DNA of 57,510 nt. Origin: Desulfoscipio geothermicus (lineage in GTDB: Bacteria > Bacillota > Desulfotomaculia > Desulfotomaculales > Desulfallaceae). The notes beneath the pieces were generated by a model that saw nothing but the letters and a program-made list of their open reading frames with translations, did no database searches and was not told the origin of the DNA. Each line of letters begins with the position of its first letter. Within the stretch, counting starts at the first letter, position 1. Both the position numbers and the translations under genes were made by a program. The DNA is taken from contig JAENZP010000018.1 in assembly GCA_016841205.1 (NCBI GenBank), positions 1 to 57,510 on the forward strand, in the 5' to 3' direction. Below are positions 42,599 through 51,815 of this stretch, one piece after another.

Positions 42599-43781
42599 CG
42601 ATCCGCAATTGGGCCGGGAAATGTTTAGGATAGTCAAGGAGCAAGCGGGCCAGGTAGCCGAGCGCCTGGGGCGGGCGGTTACGTTGATGGAAGTTTGCGG
42701 CACCCATACTATGAATATCACCAGCACCGGTCTGCACGGTTTACTGTCGGGGTTGGTGGAATTGCGCAGCGGCCCGGGCTGTCCGGTGTGCGTAACCGCG
42801 GCCGGGGAAATTGAGCAAATGCTGGCCTTTACCCGGGTACCCCGGGTGACGGTAGCTACCTTTGGTGATATGGTGCGAGTACCTGGCTTGGTGTCCTCGC
42901 TGGAAATGGAGCGGGCCAGGGGTGCCAGGGTGCAGATTGTTTATTCCCCGGCAGATGCTGTGGCATTGGCTCGGGATAATCCTACCCGGGAGGTGGTCTT
43001 CCTGGGAGTGGGTTTTGAAACGACTGCGCCTTTGGTGGCCCTCAGTATTAACCAGGCGGCTAACCTGGGCCTGGCTAATTTCAGTGTTTATTCTGTACAT
43101 AAACTGGTGCCGCCGGTGATGAGGGCGTTGCTTAATGCGGGAGAGGTCAGGGTGGATGGGTTTCTTCTACCGGGGCATGTTTGCGCTGTAACCGGCAGCC
43201 ATGCGTTTGCCTTTATCGGGGAAGATTATGGCATACCGGCGGTGGTTACGGGTTTTACCACGGTAGATATATTGGATGCCCTTTATGTTTTGCTGAAAAA
43301 AATACACACCGGGGATAACCGGGTGGTTAACGGCTACCGCTGGGTGGTCCGGGACGAGGGTAATCTACAGGCCCAGGAGGCGATGAAAGATTATTTTTAC
43401 ACCGGTGATGCCTTCTGGCGGGGTTTTGGTGTTGTTAACTGCAGCGGGTTGTTTATCAAGGAGAAGTTTGCCAGGTACGACGCCATGCGCAAGTTTGTGT
43501 TAGGTGAGCCGGATAGTACCGGCGGTCTTGATTTAGTGGTGCAGCCAGCGAATATTGCCGCTAGTAAAGCAGGCGCAAGCGGTGACTGTTTCACAATAAA
43601 TAATGCCGCTGAGCCGCGTGGATGTCGCTGCGGCGAACTGCTAAGAGGCCTTATTACCCCTGAAGGCTGCGCCCTGTTTGGGCGCAAATGCACCCCGGCT
43701 ACCCCTGTAGGTCCCTGCATGGTTTCAGCGGAAGGGGCCTGCGCTGCCTACTACCGTTATGGCGCTGCCATAACAAACTAG
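42576..43781 (+). CDS. hypD: hydrogenase maturation protein HypD (401 aa)
   Basis: The conserved segments MEVCGTHT, the GPGCPVCVT motif, GFETTAP and the C-terminal [4Fe-4S] Cys set (CRCGELLRG, GRKCTP) are all visible. HypD is the scaffold on which the Fe(CN)2CO unit is built. The TTG start at 42576 overlaps hypC by 23 nt and follows AAGGAG. Confidence 0.93.
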   Translation: MIVLNKLNDPQLGREMFRIVKEQAGQVAERLGRAVTLMEVCGTHTMNITSTGLHGLLSGLVELRSGPGCPVCVTAAGEIEQMLAFTRVPRVTVATFGDMVRVPGLVSSLEMERARGARVQIVYSPADAVALARDNPTREVVFLGVGFETTAPLVALSINQAANLGLANFSVYSVHKLVPPVMRALLNAGEVRVDGFLLPGHVCAVTGSHAFAFIGEDYGIPAVVTGFTTVDILDALYVLLKKIHTGDNRVVNGYRWVVRDEGNLQAQEAMKDYFYTGDAFWRGFGVVNCSGLFIKEKFARYDAMRKFVLGEPDSTGGLDLVVQPANIAASKAGASGDCFTINNAAEPRGCRCGELLRGLITPEGCALFGRKCTPATPVGPCMVSAEGACAAYYRYGAAITN

Positions 43782-43856
43782 GAGGACTCTTCCTGTGCGG
43801 TGTGCAGGGAGTGGTATCGAAAGCCAAAGTTTTGACTTGGCCAGGTTATTTGATTA

Positions 43857-43878
43857 CTGGGTTATCCGGTTAACCCAG
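43857..43878 (+). terminator. hairpin between hypD and hypE
   Basis: CTGGGTTA (43857-43864) pairs with TAACCCAG (43871-43878); no T-run. It may partly attenuate or protect the message. Confidence 0.35.
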
Positions 43879-43917
43879 TTACTTTAAGAAAGTTAAGTCT
43901 AACCCCGAGGTGATGGT

Positions 43918-44919
43918 ATGTCAGTTGTTTTATTGGCTCACGGGGACGGGGGGCTTTTAACCAGGAAACTGGTAAAGGGGCTATTTATCAAGTATTTTGA
44001 TAACCCGCTGCTACGACAGCTTTCTGACGCCGCGGTCTTTAATTCGCCGGGGAGCCGGATGGCCATTACTACCGATGCCTTTGTTGTGGACCCTATCTTT
44101 TTTCCCGGCGGGGACATTGGTAAATTAGCGGTATGCGGCACAGTAAATGATCTAGCGGTGAGCGGCGCGCAGCCACTATATATTACTGCATCTTTTACTA
44201 TTGAAGAGGGCTTTGCCTTGGTTGATTTGGAAAAAGTGGTGGACTCTATGGCGGCAGCCTGTACTGAGGCCGGGGTGGACGTGGTAGCAGGGGATACCAA
44301 AGTGGTGCCCCGGGGACACCTGGATAAACTGTTTGTTACTACGACGGGAGTGGGCATAGTGCCGGAAAAACTGGACTGGGGCTATCACCGCGTGGTGCCC
44401 GGGGATGTTGTGCTGGTAAATGGAAGTTTGGGCAATCATGGTTTAACTATACTTACGGCCCGGGAAAATTTGGGCCTTACTGGTGCTTTGGCCAGTGATT
44501 GTGCGCCGCTGAACAATACTATCAATTTGCTGAGGGACCAGTGCCCCGGTGTTAAAATGATGCGCGATTTGACCAGGGGCGGGCTGGCCACCGCCGCCAA
44601 AGAAATAGCCGAAGCCTGCGGGCTGGATATACGCTTGCAGGAGGCTGAGCTGCCACTGGACCCCGCGGTGCGGGGGGCGGTGGATATACTGGGCTTGGAC
44701 CCGCTGTACCTGGCTAATGAAGGAAAGTTCTTAGCTATTATCGACCCGGCCCAGGCTACAAAGGCAGTGGATATTTTAAAACAAAATGCTTATGGGCGTG
44801 ATACACGGGTAATTGGTGAAGTATGTGCGGGCAATGGCAATTTATATTTACAAACCCCTTTAGGTGGCAGTAAAATTTTAGGCTTGCTAGCTGGTCAGCC
44901 TATGCCAAGGATCTGCTGA
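43918..44919 (+). CDS. hypE: hydrogenase maturation protein HypE (333 aa)
   Basis: This is a PurM-fold ATPase with the GDTKVV motif and the C-terminal PRIC, whose Cys is carbamoylated by HypF and dehydrated to the cyanide ligand. GAGGTGATGG precedes the ATG. Length is normal. Confidence 0.93.
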   Translation: MSVVLLAHGDGGLLTRKLVKGLFIKYFDNPLLRQLSDAAVFNSPGSRMAITTDAFVVDPIFFPGGDIGKLAVCGTVNDLAVSGAQPLYITASFTIEEGFALVDLEKVVDSMAAACTEAGVDVVAGDTKVVPRGHLDKLFVTTTGVGIVPEKLDWGYHRVVPGDVVLVNGSLGNHGLTILTARENLGLTGALASDCAPLNNTINLLRDQCPGVKMMRDLTRGGLATAAKEIAEACGLDIRLQEAELPLDPAVRGAVDILGLDPLYLANEGKFLAIIDPAQATKAVDILKQNAYGRDTRVIGEVCAGNGNLYLQTPLGGSKILGLLAGQPMPRIC

Positions 44920-45080
44920 ATACGATCAAGCAATGCGCATACTGAAAGCATTTTTTACAAAGGAGCAAATATTGTGGCATTTGTATATTGGTCATCTATA
45001 TAATCTGATCTTATATCTTTATGTGACGCTTTGAAGAAATTCCATACTATAGTTTTGGGGGGAAGGGAGAAGCTGTACCC

Positions 45081-47402
45081 GTGGGTCAAATTGTAGCCAG
45101 ACAGATTTCCATAACCGGTATTGTACAGGGCGTGGGCTTCAGACCTTTTGTGTATAATTTGGCCCAATCTTTTAATTTAGCCGGGATGGTATGCAACACG
45201 GGCTGGGGTGTGCTGGTGGAGGTGGAGGGGCAAAAAGCTAGCGTGGAATGTTTTACTAATTTACTCCGGGCCAACCCTCCATTTTTAGCCCGGGTTGATA
45301 ATTACGAAATAACTAGCCACCCTCCCCGGGGATTGGCCGGTTTCACCATTATACATACCCGGGGCGATGCCACGGGGGAGTCGGTGGTGCCTCCGGATGT
45401 AGCCACCTGCCCGGATTGCCGCCGGGAAGTTATGGACCCCTCTAACCGGCATTACGGTTACCCCTTTACAAACTGTACTAACTGTGGTCCCCGGTTCACT
45501 ATAGTAAAAAGTTTGCCCTATGACCGGCCCGGCACGGCTATGTCTGATTTTGTTATGTGCACTGCTTGTGCAGCCGAATATAATGACCCGGTGAACAGGC
45601 GTTATTATGCCCAGCCCGTAGCTTGCCCGGACTGCGGTCCTCGGGTGAGGCTGGTGGACCGGTATGGCAAGGCTATAGATGGTAGTTGGCTTGATGTAAC
45701 CAGGCGAGTGTTGATAGCGGGTAAAATAGTCGCTATAAAGGGGCTTGGGGGGTTCCACTTGGCCTGTAGCGGGGTGGATACCGCCGCTGTACAGCGCTTG
45801 CGCCGCTGCAAGCAGCGGCCGGCCAGGCCGCTGGCGGTGATGTGCCGGGATATGGCGGTGGCGCGTGAGCACTGCCGGGTATTGCCGGGGGAAGAGGCGC
45901 TACTGTGTTCTCCGGCAGCCCCGATTGTTGTGCTGGAAAGAAAAACTTCCTCTACTTTGCCCCAGGTATTGGCCCCAAACCTGAAAACTATTGGGGTGAT
46001 GTTGCCTTATACCCCACTGCACCTTTTGCTTATGCAAAACGGCCCGGCAGTACTGGTCATGACCAGCGGCAATCGGAGCGGTTTGCCGCTGGTTAAGGAC
46101 AACCGGGAAGCGCTTAGTGAACTGGGCGATGTGGCTGATTATTTTCTGCTGCATGACCGGGATATTATCAACCGGTGCGATGATTCGGTAGTTTGGCTGG
46201 TCGACGGGCAAATGCAGTTTTTGCGGCGTTCCCGTGGTTATGTGCCGCAGCCTTTGGTGGTTTTGCCGAGTGTTGAAGGGGTGGTTGGGCGGGAGATAGC
46301 TGTCCTGGGGGTAGGAGGGGATATGAAAAATACCTTCTGCCTGTTAAAAGCAGGCCGGGCATATCTCAGCCAGCATATCGGTTCGGTGGATGTACAGGAA
46401 GGGGCGAAAGATTATCAGGTCAGTTTGGCCAGTTTTAGCTGTGTACTTAATGTGCAGCCGCTAGTTGCGGGTTATGATTTGCACCCGAATTTTCACAGCT
46501 CCAGGATGGCCCGGGCACTAGTGCCCACCGCCATCGCCGTGCAGCACCAGCATGCTCATATGGCCGCGTGCATGGCCGAGCACGGGTTGGAGGGACAGGT
46601 TATCGGCGTTATTTTGGACGGCACAGGGTACGGAACAGACGGCTGCATCTGGGGCTTTGAGGTGCTGCAGGGTGATTATTTGGATTATTCCAGGGAGTGG
46701 CACCTGAACTATATTCCTCTGCCCGGCGGAGAGCGAGCCGTACGCAACCCGTGGATGACTGCCGTTAGCTACCTGGTGACAATGCTGGGGGAGCGGGGCC
46801 GTGCAATAGCGGAAAAAATATTTCCCGCCCGGCTAAGTGAAATAGTCATTATCGATAAAATGCTGCGGGCTGGTATTAACTCCTCGCTTGCTTCTAGCTG
46901 TGGCCGGCTCTTTGACGCTGTGGCCGCATTATTAGGGGTTTGCCAGATAAATACATACGATGGCCAGGCGGCTATTGAATTGGGAGAATTAGTACCGGTC
47001 ACGTCGTTAGACAGTTGCTCCCGGCCTGCGCTCAACCCGTACCCTTTTACCTTAAGGGAGGGTATCATTGAAACCAGCGCTACTATTGCAGCGTTGGTAC
47101 AGGACATTGAACATGGCCGTGCCACGTCAGTTATCGCCCGGTGCTTTCATGATACGATAATTAGCATGGTGGTACAGGCGGTTGACCAGGTGCGGTCACA
47201 AAGCGGCCTGGAGCGGGTGGTGCTGAGTGGTGGGTGCTGGTATAACCGGTACCTGCTAACGTTGATTTGTAAAATGCTTGATGGTAAAGGCTATAAAGTA
47301 TACCGGCATACTAAAATACCCACCGGCGACGGTGGGATTAGTTTGGGGCAGGCGGTGATCGCCGGTCAGAAATACAGCCATGTTTTGTTAAAGGCTCCCT
47401 GA
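45081..47402 (+). CDS. hypF: carbamoyltransferase HypF (773 aa)
   Basis: Domains in order: acylphosphatase-like (GIVQGVGFRPFVYNLA), two zinc fingers (CPDC...CTNCGPR and CTAC...CPDCGPR), a YrdC-like domain (residues about 190-390) and the Kae1-like carbamoyltransferase domain (HQHAHMAACMAEHG). It supplies carbamoyl groups for the CN ligands. GTG start. It ends 15 nt inside the convergent protease gene. Confidence 0.93.
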   Translation: MGQIVARQISITGIVQGVGFRPFVYNLAQSFNLAGMVCNTGWGVLVEVEGQKASVECFTNLLRANPPFLARVDNYEITSHPPRGLAGFTIIHTRGDATGESVVPPDVATCPDCRREVMDPSNRHYGYPFTNCTNCGPRFTIVKSLPYDRPGTAMSDFVMCTACAAEYNDPVNRRYYAQPVACPDCGPRVRLVDRYGKAIDGSWLDVTRRVLIAGKIVAIKGLGGFHLACSGVDTAAVQRLRRCKQRPARPLAVMCRDMAVAREHCRVLPGEEALLCSPAAPIVVLERKTSSTLPQVLAPNLKTIGVMLPYTPLHLLLMQNGPAVLVMTSGNRSGLPLVKDNREALSELGDVADYFLLHDRDIINRCDDSVVWLVDGQMQFLRRSRGYVPQPLVVLPSVEGVVGREIAVLGVGGDMKNTFCLLKAGRAYLSQHIGSVDVQEGAKDYQVSLASFSCVLNVQPLVAGYDLHPNFHSSRMARALVPTAIAVQHQHAHMAACMAEHGLEGQVIGVILDGTGYGTDGCIWGFEVLQGDYLDYSREWHLNYIPLPGGERAVRNPWMTAVSYLVTMLGERGRAIAEKIFPARLSEIVIIDKMLRAGINSSLASSCGRLFDAVAALLGVCQINTYDGQAAIELGELVPVTSLDSCSRPALNPYPFTLREGIIETSATIAALVQDIEHGRATSVIARCFHDTIISMVVQAVDQVRSQSGLERVVLSGGCWYNRYLLTLICKMLDGKGYKVYRHTKIPTGDGGISLGQAVIAGQKYSHVLLKAP

Positions 47403-47870
47403 TAATAGTCTGAATATCTCAACGGTTAGTTGCTCTACAAAATGGGGCAGCTTTTTTTTAATTACAGGGGACAGTGCATGGCCAAAACTCACATCGTATG
47501 GTTCTACCCCATAAATCAATAAATTGGTGGGATACCCGCTTATTTTTCTGGCCAGCGCTATTACATCGGGAAAGGTGAAGCCGTGCGCACTCCTCCAGCA
47601 GTCCGGCAGGTGCAATATGTCACCTTCGCTCAGGCGGTAAATACTACCGGGTTTTCCCCTGGCCCGCAATGCATCTACTGCAATAACATTATAGGCACTG
47701 CTAATCTCTTCTAAAAAATAAAATGCCGCAGTCCCGGTATCCCTAACTGCCACCCCGGGTGGCCACTCCTTTTTCATCAATATATGCGCGGCCAGTACGC
47801 CAAAGCCATCGTCGGACATTAATAAGTTGCCCAGACCCAGCACTAAAACTTGATAGTTTAATTTGTCCAT
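47388..47870 (-). CDS. hydrogenase maturation protease, HyaD/HoxW family (160 aa)
   Basis: Family motifs: LGLGNLLMSDDGFGV, the conserved Asp in AVDALRARGKPG and the VEPYDVSFGHALSP segment. It cuts the C-terminal tail of the hydrogenase large subunit after nickel insertion. It is encoded antisense between hypF and the structural genes, an unusual placement. The ATG at 47870 gives a normal N-terminus, although its ribosome site is poor; the frame extends to 47939. Confidence 0.88.
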   Translation of the reverse strand: MDKLNYQVLVLGLGNLLMSDDGFGVLAAHILMKKEWPPGVAVRDTGTAAFYFLEEISSAYNVIAVDALRARGKPGSIYRLSEGDILHLPDCWRSAHGFTFPDVIALARKISGYPTNLLIYGVEPYDVSFGHALSPVIKKKLPHFVEQLTVEIFRLLSGSL

Positions 47871-47989
47871 GGTATTTAATATTCTGTTTGTGGTAAAAAA
47901 ATTCGAATCTGCACCTATTTCCAGGGCAAATGAATACAATACATTAGCAGTTTTAATCGCGGGGACATTCCTCCGAAGGGGGTTAATCC

Positions 47990-48979
47990 ATGCAGCAACA
48001 GGAATTTATTGAGCTCTGCAGGGAACTGGCGTTGGTTGATGATCACGCGCTGACCAGAGTCATCCTGCCGGTGATTAAAGAACACCTGACTAGAAGTAAC
48101 CAAAACAAGCTGCCGGTGATCTGGGTCGAAACCAACGATAGCGGCGATAACAATATAGCCTTTATGAATACTACCTTTCCTTACCTAGGCCAGGTTTTTA
48201 GCGAGATGATTGATCTTTTGTACAGTAACACTTTTATGGCCGCCCAGGGCGTAGACGCTTTAATGGTCCTGGAACAGACCGCTGTGCTATATAAAGGAAG
48301 ATTTACCTTAGTAGTTGAAGGGGCCGTACCGGTGAAAGACAACGGTATATATAACATAATTGCCCGCACGGAAAATCGCAATATCACCGCCCTGGATGCG
48401 GTAAGCCGGCTGGGCAAATTAGCTCAATATGTGGTGGCCAACGGTACCTGTGCCAGCTTTGGAGGGCCTACGGCTGCTCGGCCTAACCTCAGCGGCAGTG
48501 TCGGTGTTAGAGATGTATTGGACAGAGAGGTGATTAATGTAAGCGGCTGCCCGACTAACCCCGACTGGTTTGTGGGCACTCTCGCTCATCTGTTGCTGTA
48601 CGGCCGTCCGGAGCTTGATAATCTGGGACGTCCGACTCTGTTTTACGGTTTTACGGTACACCGGCACTGCCAGCGCCGTTCCTATTTTGACCGGGATGAT
48701 TTCGCGGAAAAGCTGGGGGACATTGAATGTATGTTTTCACAAGGATGTGTGGGGCCACGGACCTCCGCTGACTGCCCGTACCGGCAGTGGATTAATTACG
48801 TAAACTGGCCGGTTAGAGCCAACACTCCTTGTATTGGCTGCACCAATGAAGATTTTCCTGATGGATCTACGCCGTTTTTTACTCCCCTGCCGGAGAAAAG
48901 TGGCCAGGCTGCAACGCCCGGCGGAGCTCAAACGTCGCCCGGTGTGCAAATAACAGTTGGGGAGGGCCGCAATGAGTAA
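47990..48979 (+). CDS. [NiFe] hydrogenase small subunit with altered proximal-cluster motif (329 aa)
   Basis: The fold is clear: MAAQGVDAL, VVEGAVPVKDNGIYN, NGTCASFGG and VSGCPTNPDW. The distal and medial cluster ligands are intact (HRHC, CMFSQGC, then the DCPYRQW and PCIGC motifs). However, where the family has W-x5-CxGC at the start of the cluster domain, this protein has WVETNDSGDNN: both proximal-cluster Cys are Asp (bases GAT in both cases). There is no Tat signal, so it is cytoplasmic. A C-terminal tail rich in Gly, Ala and Pro follows. Overlaps the large-subunit gene by 8 nt. Confidence 0.9.
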   Translation: MQQQEFIELCRELALVDDHALTRVILPVIKEHLTRSNQNKLPVIWVETNDSGDNNIAFMNTTFPYLGQVFSEMIDLLYSNTFMAAQGVDALMVLEQTAVLYKGRFTLVVEGAVPVKDNGIYNIIARTENRNITALDAVSRLGKLAQYVVANGTCASFGGPTAARPNLSGSVGVRDVLDREVINVSGCPTNPDWFVGTLAHLLLYGRPELDNLGRPTLFYGFTVHRHCQRRSYFDRDDFAEKLGDIECMFSQGCVGPRTSADCPYRQWINYVNWPVRANTPCIGCTNEDFPDGSTPFFTPLPEKSGQAATPGGAQTSPGVQITVGEGRNE

Positions 48980-50381
48980 ACAGAAAATCATGTTTAGCCC
49001 CGTTACCCGTCTGAGCGGCCTACTGTCCGTGGAGGTAATTGTTGAGCAAGGCCGGGTGGTGGAAGCCAACGCCAGCGGCACCATGTTCCGGGGTTACGAG
49101 TGGATTATGCGGAACCGTCACGTCACTGATGCCGTCTACTTGACCCAGCGTGTTTGCGGGATCTGCTCCCTGGCCCACGGCGCTATGGCCAGTTACCTGC
49201 TTGATGAGTTATATGCTAATGAGCTGTCGGAGAACGCCCAGTTTTTGCGTAATGTGATGTACGGGGCAGATTTTCTGCAAAACCACATTCGCCATTTTTA
49301 CTTGTTCAGCCTGCCGGATTTCGTACGCATGCCTGATTACCCTCCATATCACGGGCAGAATCTTACCGATGCCAGGCTGGGTCCCATTGACAACCAGCGC
49401 CTGGTGGACAATTATTTCGAGGCAATTAAGGCCGCCCAGCGCAGCCATGAAATCCTGGCCTTATTTGGCGGCAAGGCTCCCCACCAGCACAGCTTTGTTC
49501 ACGGGGGCGTGGCAGTGGCTCCTACTGCGGATAAAATTAACCGGGCCCTGGCTTTGCTCGATAGTATTCATGAATTTGTAAAAACCTGTCTGATCCCTGA
49601 TACAGAACTTATTGCCCGGGTTTACGACGATTATTTTAAAATCGGTCTTACCTTTGGGCGTTTGCTATCCTTTGGTTTGTTTAAGTTTGGCCCTCATAAT
49701 GAACAATTGTTATGGCGAGGCGGGGTGCTGAACGATGGCCGGTTGACCGCTCCCCGGCTGGATCTAATTAAGGAGGACGTTACCAGCTCCTGGTACGCCG
49801 TACAGGCCGTTCCGGGTGCGGATGATTGGGGGGTAGAGCCTGCCCCCCAAAAGCCTGGTGCGTATACCTGGATTAAATCAGTCCGCTACGCGGGGCAGCA
49901 TTATGAAACAGGGCCGCTGGCCCGAATGATTATTAACGGTTTTTATAATGGAGGCACTTCCACGATGGACCGTATCTATGCCCGTTCCCTGGAAACGATG
50001 CTGATTACCGAGTTAATGCGGGAATGGCTTTTAAAACTGCAGCCCGGACCCGCGCCGCTTAAACAAAACCCGGAGCCGGTGAAAAGTGAGGTTGTAGTTA
50101 CCACGGACGCCATGCGTGGGGCTCTCTTGCACAGCGCTCGCATTGTTGATGAACAGGTGGAAAGGTATAACATCATCACGCCCACGGTGTGGAACTTTTC
50201 GCCTAAGGACCAGCATGGCCGGGGGCCAGTGGAAAGTGCGCTGGTAGGTACATCAATACCTAAGCTCGATATGCTGAGCACAATTTTGGGCCGTATAGTG
50301 CGATCATACGATCCGTGTATCTCCTGCGCCACCCACGTTATGGATGCCGAAGGAAATAAGCAGGATAAAATAGTATTTTAA
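48972..50381 (+). CDS. [NiFe] hydrogenase large subunit (469 aa)
   Basis: Both nickel-binding motifs are intact: RVCGICSLAH near the N-terminus and DPCISCATH at the C-terminus. The latter is followed by a 14-residue tail that the maturation protease should remove after His. The ATG at 48972 with GGGGAGG is chosen over a GTG at 48957. The active site looks complete, in contrast to the altered cluster motif of the small subunit. No cytochrome b subunit is nearby. Confidence 0.93.
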   Translation: MSKQKIMFSPVTRLSGLLSVEVIVEQGRVVEANASGTMFRGYEWIMRNRHVTDAVYLTQRVCGICSLAHGAMASYLLDELYANELSENAQFLRNVMYGADFLQNHIRHFYLFSLPDFVRMPDYPPYHGQNLTDARLGPIDNQRLVDNYFEAIKAAQRSHEILALFGGKAPHQHSFVHGGVAVAPTADKINRALALLDSIHEFVKTCLIPDTELIARVYDDYFKIGLTFGRLLSFGLFKFGPHNEQLLWRGGVLNDGRLTAPRLDLIKEDVTSSWYAVQAVPGADDWGVEPAPQKPGAYTWIKSVRYAGQHYETGPLARMIINGFYNGGTSTMDRIYARSLETMLITELMREWLLKLQPGPAPLKQNPEPVKSEVVVTTDAMRGALLHSARIVDEQVERYNIITPTVWNFSPKDQHGRGPVESALVGTSIPKLDMLSTILGRIVRSYDPCISCATHVMDAEGNKQDKIVF

Positions 50382-50389
50382 CAAGTAGA

Positions 50390-50418
50390 CCCTTTCCCAA
50401 TGCCTGTAAAGGAAAGGG
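50390..50418 (+). terminator. hairpin after the hydrogenase genes
   Basis: CCCTTTCC (50390-50397) pairs with GGAAAGGG (50411-50418), 9 nt after the large-subunit stop; no T-run. Confidence 0.5.
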
Positions 50419-50501
50419 GTGCAAAAAATGAATTTTAGTGTCAAACAATTCACAATAAACGAAACATTGACGGTTCAATGGCCCATAAGTCTTGTTGATT
50501 A

Positions 50502-51107
50502 TTATGGGTTGTTTTGCAGGTCCGGCACTGGCTTAATGTCATTTCGTTGTGGCAGTTGCGGCCAGCAATATCTTTGCATAAGCTGGTTGAAAAGGGTGAT
50601 GTGGTGCAACTCGTCCAAGATGACTCTCTCCAGTAATTCTTTTATATACAGGTCATCTATCATGTACTGGTGTTTGCGGTAGTTGGCAATAGCCGCCCAT
50701 TCGCCGGCGATATCCATAGAGATCCGGTCACAAAAATCGATACCGTAAAATACATATGAGGCGTTCCAGTATTTTTCCTCGTTGGTAACTGTAAATACTC
50801 GGTAGCAAGGGTCTACTCCGAGCATAATAATGGTTGATGCCAGCATTTCCTGGTGATGCATTTCAACTAGGGATATACACGCAAGCAAGTCGGCCGCATC
50901 TTTGTATTGGTTTTTCAATACAAAGTGGTGGTAGTTATATTGCATAATTGCACTTGTTTCACTGACCACCCCGGCGTAATCCTCCAGCAGCAGCCGGGCA
51001 TAGGATGGGTTTTGCTTAACAACCCGTATTTCCGGGTAGGGAGCTGGGTAGGCGCACCTATAAAGGGCGGGCGTAACACATCCTTTTTCTTGTGAATTTT
51101 GGTTCAT
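50502..51107 (-). CDS. diiron ferritin-like protein (201 aa)
   Basis: A four-helix diiron pattern is visible: Glu in SETSAIMQYNYHHF, EMHHQEML (E-x-x-H), later GEWAAIANY and DELHHIT (E-x-x-H). It is closest in look to manganese-catalase- or rubrerythrin-type ferritin-like proteins, without a rubredoxin domain. It may protect the hydrogenase from oxygen or peroxide, judging by location only. GGAGG lies before the ATG on the minus strand. Confidence 0.72.
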   Translation of the reverse strand: MNQNSQEKGCVTPALYRCAYPAPYPEIRVVKQNPSYARLLLEDYAGVVSETSAIMQYNYHHFVLKNQYKDAADLLACISLVEMHHQEMLASTIIMLGVDPCYRVFTVTNEEKYWNASYVFYGIDFCDRISMDIAGEWAAIANYRKHQYMIDDLYIKELLERVILDELHHITLFNQLMQRYCWPQLPQRNDIKPVPDLQNNP

Positions 51108-51428
51108 AAATAAACCTCCTTTTGAACTACAATTCTTTTTAATTGTATTGGGGTGCGGTGATGTTTATGAAAAAGAAATACTTTTCCTGGGTCGGGAGCA
51201 TATTGGGGCAAAACACTGCAATGTAGGGATGTCAGGAAAGGGATTACATATATGAGTTAGCAATAAAGTGTGAGAGATAGTAACCTAAAGGTTAATCTTT
51301 TTTTCATCCCCTGGTTAATCATTCTTCCATACTAATAAGCGATTATATTTAATTTTTATTTCCTCTACAATACAATTATAATAGTGTAATAGTTACTTCC
51401 ATTTATGAAGTAAGCTGTTAAATGACCG

Positions 51429-51456
51429 ATCGTTATGCTTAAATAAGCATAACGAT
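51429..51456. repeat. ATCGTTATGCTT hairpin repeat, copy 1
   Basis: Arms 51429-51440 and 51445-51456 are perfect over 12 bp with loop AAAT. The left flank ACCGATCGTTATGCTT is shared with copies at 51632 and 52101. Confidence 0.55.
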
Positions 51457-51631
51457 ATTAAAAGCCAATAATTAGAGTTATGCATAAAATAATTTTACCG
51501 CAATTTTTAGTTAATATTTTTTAGTTTTTAAATGCCTACTTAGAAAGCAATTAGCATCAATAAAATTAAAGGAGGTATACAGCATTTTTAATTAATAATT
51601 ACTTTCACTTACTTAAGCAACAATTGAAGCA

Positions 51632-51656
51632 ACCGATCGTTATGCTTTAAGCATAA
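51632..51656. repeat. ATCGTTATGCTT hairpin repeat, copy 2 (shortened)
   Basis: The same ACCGATCGTTATGCTT left arm, but the right arm is only AAGCATAA, directly adjoining. It may be a partial copy. Confidence 0.5.
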
Positions 51657-51693
51657 TTTGTTTGCCATAAAATATTAAATATATTCAAAAGCT

Positions 51694-51808
51694 TAGCTCC
51701 AAAGCTACTTTCCCTAAAGCTTCGGCCATGGGGACTTAGCCGACATGGTATACCGCCTGTACGGTAAATTCAGAAATGGGTTTACCTCCCTTACTTGGAA
51801 AGGAGTAA
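51694..51808 (+). promoter_or_regulatory. candidate structured regulatory RNA
   Basis: A compact series of hairpins: TAGCT/AGCTA (51694-51707), TCGGC/GCCGA (51722-51743), TACCG/CGGTA (51751-51766). A competing pair GGTAAA (51763-51768)/TTTACC (51781-51786) cannot form together with the third. CTCC (51786-51789) can pair with the GGAG Shine-Dalgarno (51802-51805) of the 50-aa frame at 51816, and TTACT/AGTAA encloses that site. No known riboswitch consensus was recognised. Confidence 0.4.
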
Positions 51809-51815
51809 CTAGCTG

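Noticed and set aside
50419-50682. Open frame of 87 codons after the hydrogenase genes on the + strand
   Set aside because: It overlaps the well-supported ferritin-like gene on the other strand for most of its length, and the composition looks like a shadow. The Shine-Dalgarno-like GGAAAGGGG belongs to a hairpin.
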